64,000 nt of DNA from Thalassia testudinum (taxonomy: Eukaryota > Streptophyta > Magnoliopsida > Alismatales > Hydrocharitaceae), in NCBI GenBank assembly GCA_037157565.1, contig JAZHRO010000003.1, positions 44,591,001 through 44,655,000 of the forward strand, read 5' to 3'. The translations under genes were made by a program, and so were the position numbers. The notes under the pieces are model-generated. The model made no database searches. It saw only the letters and a program-made list of their open reading frames with translations, and was not told where the DNA came from. Positions 22,665 through 34,446 of the stretch are shown here, piece after piece (position 1 is the first letter of the stretch; the number at the start of each line of letters is the position of its first letter).

Positions 22665-24004
22665 TGATTGCGCAGCAATCATAGGTCTTAATTGACTTAG
22701 ATTAAGCTAGGACTTAGCATAAGTTAGGGAAATTCATGAATGCATACACATTATCTGCATTTTTACTGCTTTACTTTAGCTATGCATAAAATAATGTTAT
22801 AATGTGCTGATTAAGTATATTATGTCGATTGCAGGGAATAAGATGATCAGGAGCTGGATCTGAAGCTGGAGCAGGAATAATGGGAGTTGCAGCAGAGCTG
22901 GAGCAGAAGGCCTAGTTTAGATGTAGGAATAATAATGTAAGGGGGTTAAAGGTTTTCTATTCTATTAAGTAGAAATAAAGCAGTAAAATGTGAAGAGCTT
23001 AGGTCCATCCTAGCCCTAGGATAGCCTAGAAACTTCCCTAAGCCTTAGCCACCCTTAGATTAGGTCACCACACCCTAGGAAGCCCTAAAACCCTAGTTCC
23101 AACCCTTCTCTGGACTTCCCGATAAGTTTTAGGATATCCAGGACCCTTAGCGAACTCCCGCACACTTCAAACCCACTTCTGCAGTGTTATTGGATGCCCA
23201 GACACGTTGTCAGACGTCCAATTTCTGCAGAATACCCAAAACAGAACCTGAAATCCTTCCTGACTCTGATTGGACGTCTAGACAACAAGTCTGGACTTCT
23301 GATTTTTGAGTATAAGATGTCTGATTCTATTATTAGACGTCTGATACTGCTCTCCAATTCCTATTTTGAGATTTAAGCCTTGATCTTGGATCTCTAGGTC
23401 CCTAAACCCAATTCCAACCCCATAGGAACCTAAATTAAGGTGCCATAACCCTAGTACATCACCTCTAGACCTCCCTAAGGAGCTAATTAGGTCCAAACTA
23501 AACCTAATTGACTTGGATCTTAGTCAATTCCATCAGCCTATTCAATTGGACTCATTGAGTCCAATTGAGCCCTGATCTCAACACACACTGTCCAATTGGA
23601 CTCAGTGAGAGTCCAATTGACCTAGACCTAAATTAATTGAGTTATTTTACTCTCAATTAAGCTTTCACACAACCAATTAATTTTGTATTAAGTTTAATTG
23701 CACCTTACCTTAGTGAATTAGGGTTTATAACCCTAATTTGATACGTACCTTGACCTAAACCCATTAGAACCTAACCTAATCAACCTAGCCACCTAAGTTT
23801 CGACCCATACACACCCACACACACCATCCACACGAAAATACCTACCCTAGAGTTCTCTAGAACTCTCTACCATGTGTTGTTGCCTTGGTTGCCAGAAATA
23901 GCAACCAAGAGCAATTCAATTTTTAGATCCACATTTGGTGGATCTAAAAACCACCATCCACCCTCTCTATCTCACTCTCCCACGAGCTCCCAAAATAGGC
24001 CTCT
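22665..24004 (+). repeat. R3 3' LTR, part before R4
   Basis: Begins with a perfect hairpin TGATTGC/GCAATCA (22665-22681) and aligns with 10897-12244 of the 5' LTR. It has small indels, for example an extra GAGCTGGATCTGAA-type insert near 22850. It is interrupted after CCTCT (24000-24004), the R4 target. Confidence 0.95.
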
Positions 24005-26737
24005 TGATGAGAGCTTCATCATGAGCCATAACTAGCTCATTTTGACCTAATAAAGAGAGTAAAAGATCCTACATGACCTAGAAGAGGGCCTAATTGAAGG
24101 TATAAGTGTTCTGAGAAGAAAATATGAAATAAAGGTTAAAACTGTAATTTTACCATTGCAGTACATAAACGGGATTTCTCAGAGACAAAACATAGGTTAA
24201 ATGGTTTAAATGAGATAAAAAGTGGGTTGAATCATTTAGAAATGGGTTCATGTGCAATCCAGGAATTAAATGACATCTTGTAACCCTAAAACAAACCCGC
24301 TTAATTCAACAAGGTTCCGATCAGGACAAAAATAAAGTAACCCTCTAAAAATCATGGAAAAATATACCCTAGGATTTATAACATTCAAATTTGCCTTTGG
24401 AACCTAGTTTAACCTAGATTAGGGTCCTAGCTCATCAATTGACCTAATTTGGGTTTTTACGCAAAATGTCTAGTCAAAGGTGGTAAAACCTAAAACCCAA
24501 CTTTACCACTGGATTCCTTAGGTCATAATTAGGTTTTTACCAAAATTTGGACCTAAGGGGAGGTCATCTTGACCTACTTTGCAATTTAGTACACCTAATC
24601 ACATTTTGGTCCCTATCTTTTGAAAACCATCACAACAACCCCCCTATCTTTCTCGCCAATCTTACAATCAAGTCCTTCTGCCATTATTGGGGCAGAATCC
24701 TTCTCTAGCGAGGATTAGAGAGGGAATACTCTCAGATCCCTCATAGATCCCCTCCCAGAATTGGAAGGGAGATTCTCTGAGGAATCCCCTTCCATCTAAG
24801 CCTGATCTTGATCCCAGATTTGCATCCAATCTCTCGTGCGAACGCACGAGAGATTTGGGTATCTAACCACCTTCCATCTCCGGCAAGACGTCGGTGACTA
24901 GAAGCTTGCCCTCCATGCACCAGAAGCACGGCCAAGCACCTATAAATTAAACCCTAACTCCGGCCGAACCACCTCAGCTTGACTTGGCCGGGATTCCACC
25001 TCAAATTCATCTCCTTCTTCTCCGACCAAGGGGTCCAGCGAGCTCCGGCGAGTCCCCCTCCCCTTCCTCTTCACTCTGCCACAGAACCAGTGGCAGAGCC
25101 GTCTTCCTCATCCTCCTCTGCGTCGCGCAACACCTGCGTGCGCTGCCCTAGCCCTGTCGTCATCGCTGTCTTCCCCTACTGGGTGTCTTCTTCTCCGACG
25201 ATAGCAGGTACTTCCATCCGCCTCCTCATCCCCTTCGTCCCTTTAATTAGGTTAAAACTCTTCTTTTCTATCCCCTCTTTCATTCCCCTCATTTTATTTC
25301 ATCAAAAACCCTTCGACCACCGTTGTTCACCATCACCTTCCTCATCTCCGGCCACCCTTCGACGAGTCGCTCCCATCGCTCCGCAGCCCCACACGCCTCA
25401 CCTCACTGAGTAACATCCGCCCATCCACCGTCCCTCTACGCCTCCACAACAGTCCCCCGAATACACCCATCCATCCGGCCACAGGGTGACCTAGGCACAC
25501 ACGCCTAGGCCACCCTGCGGTCTGCCACCTAGTTCTTCACCTTCGCCGTGACGAGGTGAAGGTTCCCCGGTGCTCTGATTAGGCCGCGAGGCTCTTTTCA
25601 TGTTTGACAGGTTCCATGCCGTGGCCGCCATTAACGGCAACTTGGAGAAGCTCCACGCTCGCTCCAGGCTTCAGGACCGCAAGGCTCCAGGTGCTGCGTA
25701 TGTGGGTAGGCCTTGCGAAGCCAAGGGTTTCAACGAGCAATGCAACGAAGGCCGCAGCTGTGGAAATTGAATGATAGACTTCTGCGGGTGCGCGCGAGAG
25801 AAGGCCGGGTGTTTTAGTCCCACATCGGTAACTTACAAAGCGCTGCCATGGTTTATATTGTTTTTGTGATAGCGGTTCAGCGCCTCTGAACGCACCTGGG
25901 GTGAGGTCCCTCACCTATATCACGCCACCTCATCCAGGATTTCACCACGCGGATCTGGCGCAATCCGACCCGACCTTGTCCTGAGCACACCTCGCGCATC
26001 ACCCTCACGCCGGTGCGCCTAGTCACGGGCACGAGATCAGACCCGTTTATATGCGGCTCTGGGAGAGCATCATGAGAGTGGTTTACAGAGAGAGGGAGAG
26101 ACGCGCGGGTGTGGGTAGAAGGGTTAGGTTTTGTGCTTTGCTGTGGTTGTGTAGGGAAGAAAGAAGGAAGGAGTGAAGCCAACACTTTGCCGCTACTAGC
26201 AAGGGAAATGAAGAAGAAATAAGGAAGCCTTCGCAGAAGAAAAGGAAGAGGCGAAGGGAAAAGAGAGGAAGAACTGAAGAACAAGAAGAAGAGGAACTGA
26301 AGGCAAACAGAACCAAGAAAGGAAGCAGAGACAAGGAAGAAGAAGACCTGTAGAGAGAGATACTGCAGGAGAAGAAAGAAAGAAGACAAAAGAAAAGAAG
26401 CACTGTAGAAGAGAAAGAACAAGCACAAAGAAGAACAAAAAGAATAAGAGAAGGGAAACCTACTTTTAAGATGTCTGATCCTATGATCAGACGTCCAATT
26501 TCTCCTTTTTGCCTCAATTACTTTTCAAACTCATGCATTTATATTTGAATTAAATTTTGAGTAATTAAAGTGTTCAATTACATTCTTGAGATTAGTAGTA
26601 AATTCCAATTGCTCCCTATGTTCGACCTCGGATACTCTGATTTTCGAGTAATAAAACTTTTATTTGTTGATGATGCTTGATCACCTATACTACGACGCAA
26701 TAACTGCTAAAACATGATCGAGTTTCGCACGTCAACA
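24005..26737 (+). repeat. R4 5' LTR
   Basis: Starts TGATGA with the hairpin TGATGA/TCATCA (24005-24021) and ends GTCAACA, as in R2. A TATA box is at 24941, a GA-rich tract at 26150-26450, and an AGACGTCC palindrome at 26489. The last 331 bases correspond exactly in length to the remnant at 30124-30454. Confidence 0.95.
24941..24948 (+). promoter_or_regulatory. TATA box, R4 5' LTR
   Basis: TATAAATT in the same LTR position as the R2 and R7 TATA boxes. Confidence 0.6.
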
Positions 26738-26740
26738 TTT

Positions 26741-26758
26741 TGGCACTGTTGCCGGGGA
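26741..26758 (+). other. R4 primer-binding site (tRNA-Asp)
   Basis: TGGCACTGTTGCCGGGGA matches the tRNA-Asp complement at 16 of 18 positions, after a TTT spacer. GTTGC pairs with the GCAAC just downstream over the loop CGGGGA, and GCAC with GTGC further out. Confidence 0.88.
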
Positions 26759-27930
26759 GCAACGTGCAATTTATCACTAGTCTCTACATACTTTTTATCA
26801 TATTGAACACTAACTTACCCTACTTTGCTTTGTTGTGATCTTGCTGGTATTTCACGAGAAAATCCCTCCCGCAAGCCAACCACTCCAAGGCAGGTAATTT
26901 CTTTTCTTCCTTAAACTATCCCCTAAGCTTTGAAAGACGAAAGGAAGAAAATTAATTTAGGAATCAATTGCCTTCTTTTTATAGTAATCACCATCTTTAA
27001 GGCAAACGTTTCATAATTTTGCGAAAATTTTTCAAATCTTCTTGAAGTTGGAGCGATTTTTCAGATTCTATCCCACAAATTCATGTGCCTAATAGAAATC
27101 ACGCTTAATCTCTGCGGACAACACACTTCTTGTTTTTAAGTCCAAAGAGAACCTTTTCAAAAAGAAAAAGAGGATTGGAAATAGAACCAAATTAGGGTTT
27201 CTACAGTAGGATCTTGGAGTGCTAGCTCACACATGCCTGTATAAAAGGAAATAAACCCTCCCTCATCAGTGTGCTACCCAAGCCCATGATTGAAGAGATC
27301 TTAACAAGACAAACCCTAAGAAAAATTGAGCTCTAAAATCACTTGAATCTTAAAATCTTGGACGTAATAACCTGGGAGTCGAATCAGGGTGATCTCTAGG
27401 TCCCAATCCTAGAATCATTCTGCCATCTATAGGACAGGTTAGGTGAAGTTGACCCGTTGGGTTAACCAACCTCCAAATTAGGTCACAATATCAAAACATT
27501 TAAAGTTCAAGTGAGAACCCTAAAGCACCTTTGAAATAAAAGTGGTAGACTTAAGAGGTCAAGGTCCCCAATCTAGTCTACCTGGAATCTCAGTAACAAG
27601 AGAGGTCGGGTGGGGGAAACCCTGTAACCCGTGGGGACGCTCTACCGTGTAGGGGTCTTTGCAGGACTCTCCCTCTCTGGCTACCCAGGTAATTCTTAGG
27701 TGGATGACCTTTTGATTCAAGAGTACCATCCGCCCCGAACCTCCATAGTCACCCAAACATCTTTGGGTGTCTTGATTGGGTCAAAAACATCTCCAGTCCC
27801 TCATCTTTTCTCTTTAGAGAACACACACACACATTTTCAGTGGGACTCGTTATTCAGATCTGATCGCTTCATAACTTGATCTTGATTCAAACTCTGATTC
27901 TACATCTTGATTCCACCACCTGATCCAAAT
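26759..27930 (+). other. R4 5' leader
   Basis: Untranslated leader of 1.17 kb. The only strongly conserved part is the block at 27544-27782. The remainder contains scattered GTTAACC, TTAGGGTT and AACCCTAA words shared loosely with the R2, R5 and R7 leaders. Confidence 0.65.
27544..27782 (+). ncRNA. Conserved leader block, R4 copy
   Basis: A block of about 240 nt also present in R2 (36097-36337), R5 (52855-53095) and R7 (60371-60612). It contains the stem GGTAGAC (27544) / GTCTACC (27576), a GGGTGGGGGAAACCC motif, and the hairpin CACCCAA (27750-27756) / TTGGGTG (27763-27769). It lies about 150 bases before the ORF. The likely role is packaging or dimerisation of element RNA (inference). Confidence 0.6.
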
Positions 27931-29477
27931 ATGCAGCCAAACCATTTAGGACTACCATTCAAGAAACCTGAATATCAGAGATCCATGAGAGATAAAATGA
28001 TTGGGGATGCCCTAAAATTCTACGAAAAAGAAGAAACCTCAACACCAGTAGGAAACATTCAGGTTGATGTCCCAACAACCACAACCTTTATCATAACTTG
28101 TGCCCAAGTACTATTAGCAGAAGCCACAAAAGGATCAACCCATGACTTGATCATTACTAGATACATTGAGATAGAAAAACTGCACAATCTTGAATACCTT
28201 CAATGTATGACAAATCCTTGACTTTGGAAGCAACACCAAGATAGTCTAGAAAAATGGGAAGAGATAATGAGATTAGTAAAACAAGTTATTGACCAGAAGT
28301 ACCCGTATATACCACAAATAGAGGATGAACCACCTTGGGACAACATCGAGGATCAATCTGATCTCGGGTTTGAGGCACAAAATGGTTGTGGATTCCCAAC
28401 CCAGATGGAGTGCAATGTGCCTGATATTGAAGAAAGTTGGGAAGCTCCAAATGCAGGAAAATACCATGTTGAGCCTATTCTAGAATCCCAAAACTCCTGC
28501 AATAATGAAGGTAGAACTGAACCTCTCGAGGGTCCTTATTCTGGTAAGGTGACCCTCGAAGGTTATTCAAACCTAGATTATAGTAATTCAACCCACATCA
28601 TAAGCCCAGAACCTAGATCTGAAATCTATTTTGAAGATTTCAAGGACCCATATGAAGAAGATCAATATTTTAATGAAGAATATGATTTTGGGTATCGATT
28701 TGATGAATATCCCTTGCCAACATCCTGAAAGGAACTAATCGATTTTTTAGAAGCCACGCCAATTTACGATACAGAAACCGAGGAGACGAGTGGGGTTTCA
28801 ATTGGGTCTGCCCTACTAGCTTAGGACCTGAGCCTCTACCAGATAGGGACACCTTTTTAAGCTCAGAATTAACATTTAGGCTAGACCCCAGTCAGGCTGC
28901 TGAGTATACAACATATGATTTATTCTATGGCGGAACTCATGATCTTGAATCTCATTCAAATTTTGATTTTCGTAAACTCTCCGACGATTTCGAATCTGAC
29001 CATAACATCGGAGAAAATCTGCTTCCTGATTATAACAAGCCAATTCTCTTTGAAGCCACCTGCTCCACTTATATAGAACCAATCAAAACCCGTTCCCTAC
29101 CCTGACCCGCAACCGGACTCAATTTCTATTCCGATTCACCTCTCACTAAGCCGTTTGCAGATGATTCAACTCCATATCTATACCAGGTATTGGGTATTAT
29201 TCAGATCGAAAATCAGGAGCCATCATTCTTTGATCGCCCCTGTAGGGTTTCCACACCATACATTGACTATTTTTCGGAACCCTACTCTGACCAGGCTGAT
29301 TCGACTCAGCCTAAACTCGAGTTTTCACTTCCATATCCATCTGAATCACATTGCACATGGTGGGTTCCGCATCTGCTGATCTACATCTATCAACCCACCA
29401 GACTTATTGGGTTTGGGCTACATCATCAGCCTACTGAGGCTCTTAATCAAGGTGCTTGTTTTACAAAATTCTGTTGA
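27931..29477 (+). pseudogene. R4 copy of the novel R7-type ORF, broken
   Basis: Homologous to the R7 ORF from MQPNHL at its start (ATG 27931) to IYQPTRLIGFGLHHQP near its end. In frame 1 it runs to TGA 28219, resumes through 28728 (TGA), then shifts frame near 28780 and again matches R7 (PTSL, RLDPSQAAE, KLSDDF, YSDQADS). The N-terminal 97 codons are well conserved: PFKKPEYQRSMRDKMI and VDVPTTT. No gag, protease, RT or integrase feature occurs. The function is unknown. Confidence 0.8.
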
Positions 29478-30123
29478 TTTGACCACTCCTTCTCCACCCC
29501 ATTTTCCGCTCGACTGAAGGCATCAAATTTAGCGCTTAACGGGAGGCAACCCATCATCCCAAAAAGAGAGACACGTCTGATTATCCGTCCGTACTCCACG
29601 TCCATTGCACCTTGAGTTCAGCCTTAGAAAGTTGATCCCACCTCTGGTACATGTACCAGAGCTTGAAATCGTTCGCATCAGTCATTTCTGACTCATTCAC
29701 CCACCCGATGTATCCTGTTCTAAGTCCCTAACCTCACCACTATTTCACACCCTCCGTTTACAATGAGGACATTGCAAAACTTAGGCATGGGGGGGTGATA
29801 AAGTGCATACATACAGAACCAAGAAAAAGTCAAGAGTCTTACGCAAAAAAATTTGCATGTGTCAAAAACATAAAAAATTGAAAAATTATGAAAAGAACAA
29901 AAAATGGGGGAGGGAGGAAATTTTGTGAGCCACATAATTATAAGGAGGAGAAAAAGAGCAAAAAGGACAAAAAGGAGCACAAAATGAGAAAGAAAAAGAA
30001 ATAGTCATTAGTAAAAGATTAAGGAATTAACTGAAATTCTAGACCAGATCAAGAAAAGAGAATAAAAGAAAAGTGCTAAGGAGACAAAACAAGAGATTAG
30101 CGGGAACGTTGGTCTTAGGCCTA
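29478..30123 (+). other. R4 3' untranslated region, truncated
   Basis: Begins with the conserved GGCATCAAATTTAGCGCTTAA and GGGAGGCAACCC words. It holds the hairpin CTCTGGTA-CATG-TACCAGAG (29642-29661), an internal polypurine-like tract TTAGGCATGGGGGGGT (29781-29796) and an A/G-rich stretch. It stops abruptly at 30123, joined directly to the inside of the 3' LTR. Confidence 0.75.
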
Positions 30124-30454
30124 AGAAGAGAAAGAACAAGCACAAAGAAGAAGAAAAAGAATAAGAGAAGGGAAACCTACTTTTAAGACGTCTGATCCTA
30201 TGATCAGATGTCCAATTTCTCCTTTTTGCCTCAATTACTTTTCAAACTCATGCATTTATATTTAAATTAAATTTTGAGTAATTAAAGTGTTCAATTACAT
30301 TCTTCATATTAGTATTAAATTCCAATTTCTCCCTGTGTTCGACCTCGGATACTCCGATTTTTGAGTAATAAAGCTTTTATTTGTTGACGACGCTTGATCA
30401 CCTATACTACAACGCAATAACTGCTAAAACATGATCGAGTTTCGCGTGTCAACA
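30124..30454 (+). repeat. R4 3' LTR remnant
   Basis: 331 bp matching 26407-26737 with scattered substitutions and no length change. About 2.4 kb of LTR, including the TATA box, is missing at its left. Confidence 0.92.
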
Positions 30455-31315
30455 CCTCTCTAGAGAATTCCATAATTCTCTAGAGAGCTTCCCTTAAGTC
30501 TATAAAAAGACCCAATGGGTGGCCATTTGCACCCATTCACTTCCTTGGCATCCATTCCACTTAGGCTAGCCACTTCCATCTCCACTCCACCGCCACGAGT
30601 AGAGCACCACCATGGAGGCCACCATCTACATGCCAGGAAGCTGGATCAGCTCCCCAACCTCTCTCCAAGGGCCGACCTAAGCTCCATTGGCCGCCCCTCC
30701 TTCTCTCAACCACTCAAAGGCCATTGGAGACCACCTCCGAATGCCCTTCCTTCTGCTAGATTAGTAGCTTAGCTTTTCGTATATTTACTGCTTTTATTAC
30801 TACTTAGTAACGTAGTCTTAACTTCTCCCCCAATGATGCATGCGAAATCCCCCCATTGATTCTTGTATGCAGTCATTTTCTGGTAGCTAGATTTCCGTTT
30901 CAGGCATTTATGTATAAGCTTTCATCTATAGTTCTGTTGTAAACAACGCTCTCACTGAATGAATAAAAAAAATGTTTTATATATATATATATCTGTCTCC
31001 ATGTTATGAAATCACAATGAGCTTATTGATTGCTATCATATTTGCATGATTCAAGTTGCCTATCTTAATTGTCCATCCATTCTGCAACTAAGCATGTCGT
31101 ACTTAAATACGTAATAATCACGAACCGATATGCGATTCTAAATAAAGTAGAGCTGGATAAGATCGATTTCAAAAGTAAAAGCACCGCCTCCCAGAGACGA
31201 ATGATCGGGACTCAAAGTCTCGTTATTTTTACAAAACAATATCTTTGTTGGATTGTATTTCACAACTATACTACGACGCTTTTATCAAAAACGCGAGCTA
31301 CGATTTCTCCCAACA
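30455..31315 (+). repeat. R3 3' LTR, part after R4
   Basis: Starts with the CCTCT target copy, then CTAGAGAATTCC as in the 5' LTR at 12245. Ends CCCAACA at 31315, followed by the ATGTC duplication. Contains the second R3 TATA box. Confidence 0.95.
30501..30508 (+). promoter_or_regulatory. TATA box, R3 3' LTR
   Basis: TATAAAAA, homologous to 12284-12291. R4 lies upstream of it, so the U3 part of this LTR is separated from its TATA box by 6.4 kb. Confidence 0.65.
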
Positions 31316-31320
31316 ATGTC

Positions 31321-31763
31321 TCGATGGCTTATGTTGCCCAAGGTCTGGAAATGGGTACATGCCTTACAGTGATCGTATGCATCCTTGAAAATTGTGGGCT
31401 AGTAAAAGACACACTAGAGGACTTTTGATGTGGTTTTGTGTCCTGAAAAATGTCCACCCCATGCCTGGTCATGGCAGGAGAGTATGTCTTTGATTTCTGC
31501 TTCCGCGACACATCATCGAATTATTTGATTAGCACCAATGCAGAATAGATACGGGTCTTCCCAAAGGTAATACTTAGCATCGGAACGTAATTTGTCCTTC
31601 TTGGCCTTCCGCCAATCGGACGGGATCTGATGTGATGCCAAGTAGTTCACTATGTCTGCGAACCATGGAAGCCTTGTATTGATAGTCGAGAGGTGCTCAT
31701 CAAGAAAGTGTTCTGTGATGGATCTGAAAAAGTTAATGATCTCATAAGGAAGGCAGGACAAGT
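31321..31763 (-). pseudogene. R2 integrase, N-terminal zinc-binding part (broken)
   Basis: The minus strand begins NVVADHLS after a TAG. It includes CHDQAWGGHFSGHKTTSKVL and a later CKACTHF, the HHCC region of the integrase with the last Cys replaced. Stops: TGA before CVAEAE, TAG after KVL and TAG before PTIF. The gene continues at 10891 across the R3 insertion. Confidence 0.82.
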
Positions 31764-32289
31764 GATCAGCTACTACGTTCTATTTTCCCGCTTTATCGTG
31801 AATCTCGAGGTCAAATTCTTGCAACAGCAAGATCCATTGGATTAATCGAGGTTTCACATCCTTTGCAAGGAGGTGCCTCACAGCCTTGTGATCTGAGAAG
31901 ATGATAACACGGGAACCCAAGAGGTATGATCTGAATTTTTCTAGGGCAAATATTACAGGCAGTAGCTCTTTCTCAGTAACCGTGTAGTTACGCTGAGCCT
32001 CGTCTAGTGTTTTGCTAGCATAGTAAATGACCACGGGTTTCCCATCAGTTTGCTACCCCAAAATCGCTCCTACAATGAAGTCAGATGCATCGCACATGAT
32101 CTCAAAGGGTTGAGACCAATCAAGGGACTATAGGATCGGGGCTTAGGTAACTCGGTCATGAAGGATCTCAAATGCTTGAGTGCATTCCTTGGAGATTTCG
32201 AAAGGCACATCCTTGGAGAGAAGAATAGTCAGGGGGTGCACGATTTTTGAAAAATCAGGGATAAATCGACAGTAAAAATCGACGTGCCC
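31764..32289 (-). pseudogene. R2 RNase H domain (broken)
   Basis: Blocks [79 protein letters not shown] and [18 protein letters not shown]. Stops where R3 or R5 has Gln or Arg: TAA before APIL, TAG after APIL, TAG after GAILG, and TAG after KAGK at the integrase junction. Confidence 0.88.
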
Positions 32290-33186
32290 CAGAAAAGATC
32301 AGATGTCCTTGATCGAGCTAGGCATAGGGAGTTTGGAAATCAATTTAACCTTGGCTCAATCGACTTGGATGCCTTTCTCCGAAATTAGATGTCCCAGGAC
32401 GATTCCCTCAGGCACCTTGAAATGGCTCTTTTCCCAGGAAAGAACCAAATTCACATTGATGCACCACCTGAGTATTTGGACCAAGTGCTGGTGGCAATCG
32501 TCAAATGATGCTCCAAAAACTAAAAAGTCATCCATGAAGACTTCCAGATAATCACCTACCATATCTGAGAATATGGCAAGCATGCACCGCTGAAAGGTCG
32601 CAGGTGCATTGCAATGACCGAAAGGCATCCTTCAAAATGCGTACGTCCTGAAGGGGTAGGTGAACGTGGTCTTTTCCTGGTCCTCTAGATGGATTGCCAC
32701 CTGGTTGTAACCGGAGTACTCGTCAAGAAAGTAGAAGAACCTATTTCTCGCTAGTTTCTCAAGGATCTGATCAATAAATAGTAGTGGGAAATGGTCCTTT
32801 GTGGAGGAATTGAGTCTTCTGTAATCAATGCACACTCTCCATGAGTTAGCTATTCGGGTAGGTATGACCTCTCCGATTTCAGTCGTAATGATGGTGAGTC
32901 CGGCCTTCTTAGGCACAACCTAGATTGGACTCACCCAGCGACTGTCGAAGATCGGGTAGATGATCCCTACATCTAACCACTTGATGATCTCCTTTTTCAC
33001 AACCTCCTGCAGATTAGGGTTTAAACGTCTCTACATCTCTCGTGAAGGTCGTGTGCCCTCTTCTGTGTAGATTCGATGTGTGCAATACGAGGGGCTTATG
33101 CCAGTCAAGTCATCCAGAGTCTATCTAATGGCTCTACGATGTTGCTGGAGAATAGTAATCAGACAGGATTTCTAGTCAGGTGTGAG
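32290..33186 (-). pseudogene. R2 reverse transcriptase (broken)
   Basis: Blocks SYCTHRIYTEEGT, VVKKEIIKWLDVGIIYPIF, VVPKKAGLTIITTEIGE, RVCIDYRRLNSS, KDHFPLLFIDQILEKL, FFYFLDEYSGYNQVAIHLE, MPFGHCNAPATFQRC, the catalytic VFMDDF and NLVLSWEKSHFKVPEGIVLG. Stops are after WVSPI (TAG), TYAF (TGA) and IQVD (TGA). The FMDD active site itself is intact. Confidence 0.9.
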
Positions 33187-34446
33187 TCAAGAGTTGATAA
33201 TCACAGGAAGCATCTGATTGGAACCCAAAAAGACGTACTTTAAATGCTCGGGAAGGGGCTTGAGTTCCATGACAGGATTATTAGTAGTAGCGGGCGGTTC
33301 GTGGTCTGTATCGGGAACAAGGGTCGGAGTTATGGGTGTGTCTAGATCAGGTCCATACTCCTCTATTTGCAGGTTTTGATCTTCTAGTTGTTGATCAGGG
33401 ATAATCAGGTTGTCTGCAATATGCGATTCATCAACCACAGCTTTGATATCACATATTTGCTCTATAACCCCGTAATTAATCCCTTGGGCCTTAAAGATGT
33501 CAATCTTCAGAGTTTGATTCCCAAATTTTAATTCTAATTGGCCCTCCTCACAGTTTATGTTGGCCCTAGCAGTGGCCAAAAAAGGTCTCCCTAATATAAT
33601 TGGTGTATCCCTTGGGTTCTCAGGTGCATCCATATCCAGAACTATGAAATCCATTGGGAAGTAGAAATCCTGCACCCTAATAATGACATCCTCGAGTATT
33701 CCTTTAGGTTACTTGATGGATCGATCGGCTAACTGCAATGTTACCTCAGTCAGTTTAAGTTTGGACTCATCAAGGTGGTCAAGGAGGGATGTAGGTATTA
33801 GATTTATGGAGGCACCTAGGTCTAGCAAGGCTCTATCAAATTGGGTTTCACCAATTTTACATGAAATCAGGGGAGTTCCTGGGTCTTTAGCCTTGGGTGG
33901 GAGTTTACTCAAGATTACAGAGCTGGCTTGCTCTGACAGTACGATCGGATTTCCACTTTTGGTTCGTGGCTTACGCTTGGGTGTGCACACGTCTTTCAGG
34001 AATCTTGCATAAGCCGGTACATAGCGGGTTGCATCCATCAAGGGGATGTTTATCTGGACCTGTTCAAAGAGCTTGACCAGATCCTCCTCAGGAGCCACGG
34101 GTTTGGTTATCCTTTTTCCTTTGGTCAAGGCCTCAGGAAATGGAACCCTAGTTGGTTCCTCTAGAATAGGTCCAGGTTCTTGATCTGGGATAGGGGTATC
34201 CTGGATAACTATCCTAGGGCTTGGGCTACTACCAGGATTAGAGTGGTTTGGATAATGTAGGTCTTGGGTTGCTTTACCACCATGAGTTGTTACGGAGTTT
34301 AATCTTGCCTGGTTTTGGTTTGGGTTTGGTAAGAGGGGTGGCTGCTGCTGAAATCCCACATAAAATGTCGAGGCTTCCATCCTGTCTGGTGATGGAACAG
34401 AAGGGGCCTGATAAATCATATGTACCTGGCCTGAATTTTGGTTCAT
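33187..34446 (-). pseudogene. R2 gag C-terminus, aspartic protease and linker (broken)
   Basis: A minus-strand ORF from 34446 to 33709 carries a Pro/Gln-rich gag tail, then KLPPKAKDPGTPLISC and the protease active site LLDLGASINLIP with Asp intact, and VTLQLADRSIK. One TAA breaks the frame, which continues at 33675 with DFIVLDMDAPENPRDTP and IILGRPFLATARANI, then an acidic linker ending LKPLPEHLKYVFLG. This is the best preserved protease of the window. Confidence 0.85.

Larger units (their letters stand above)
24005..30454 (+). mobile_element. R4: non-autonomous LTR retrotransposon with internal 3' deletion
   Basis: Bounded by CCTCT duplications (24000-24004 and 30455-30459) inside the R3 3' LTR. 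It has a 2733-bp 5' LTR of the R2/R7 type, a primer-binding site, a conserved leader block and a broken copy of the R7-type ORF, but no gag or pol. A deletion removed the end of the 3' untranslated region, the terminal polypurine tract and all but 331 bp of the 3' LTR. Confidence 0.95.
10897..31315 (+). mobile_element. R3: autonomous Athila/Tat-type LTR retrotransposon, interrupted by R4
   Basis: LTRs at 10897-13096 and 22665-31315 (the latter split by R4) flank a primer-binding site, leader, gag-protease-RT-RNase H-integrase and polypurine tract, all in plus orientation. A perfect 5-bp duplication ATGTC brackets it. Without R4 and its duplicated target, the element is about 13.96 kb. Eighteen nonsense codons and three frameshifts make it dead. 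Its LTRs and leader are of a different family from R2/R5/R7. Confidence 0.95.

Noticed and set aside
30515..30772. 85-86 codon ORF present twice (also 12298-12558)
   Set aside because: It is the two copies of the R3 LTR just downstream of the TATA box; frame and length differ between copies and no family is recognisable, though a short leader peptide cannot be excluded.
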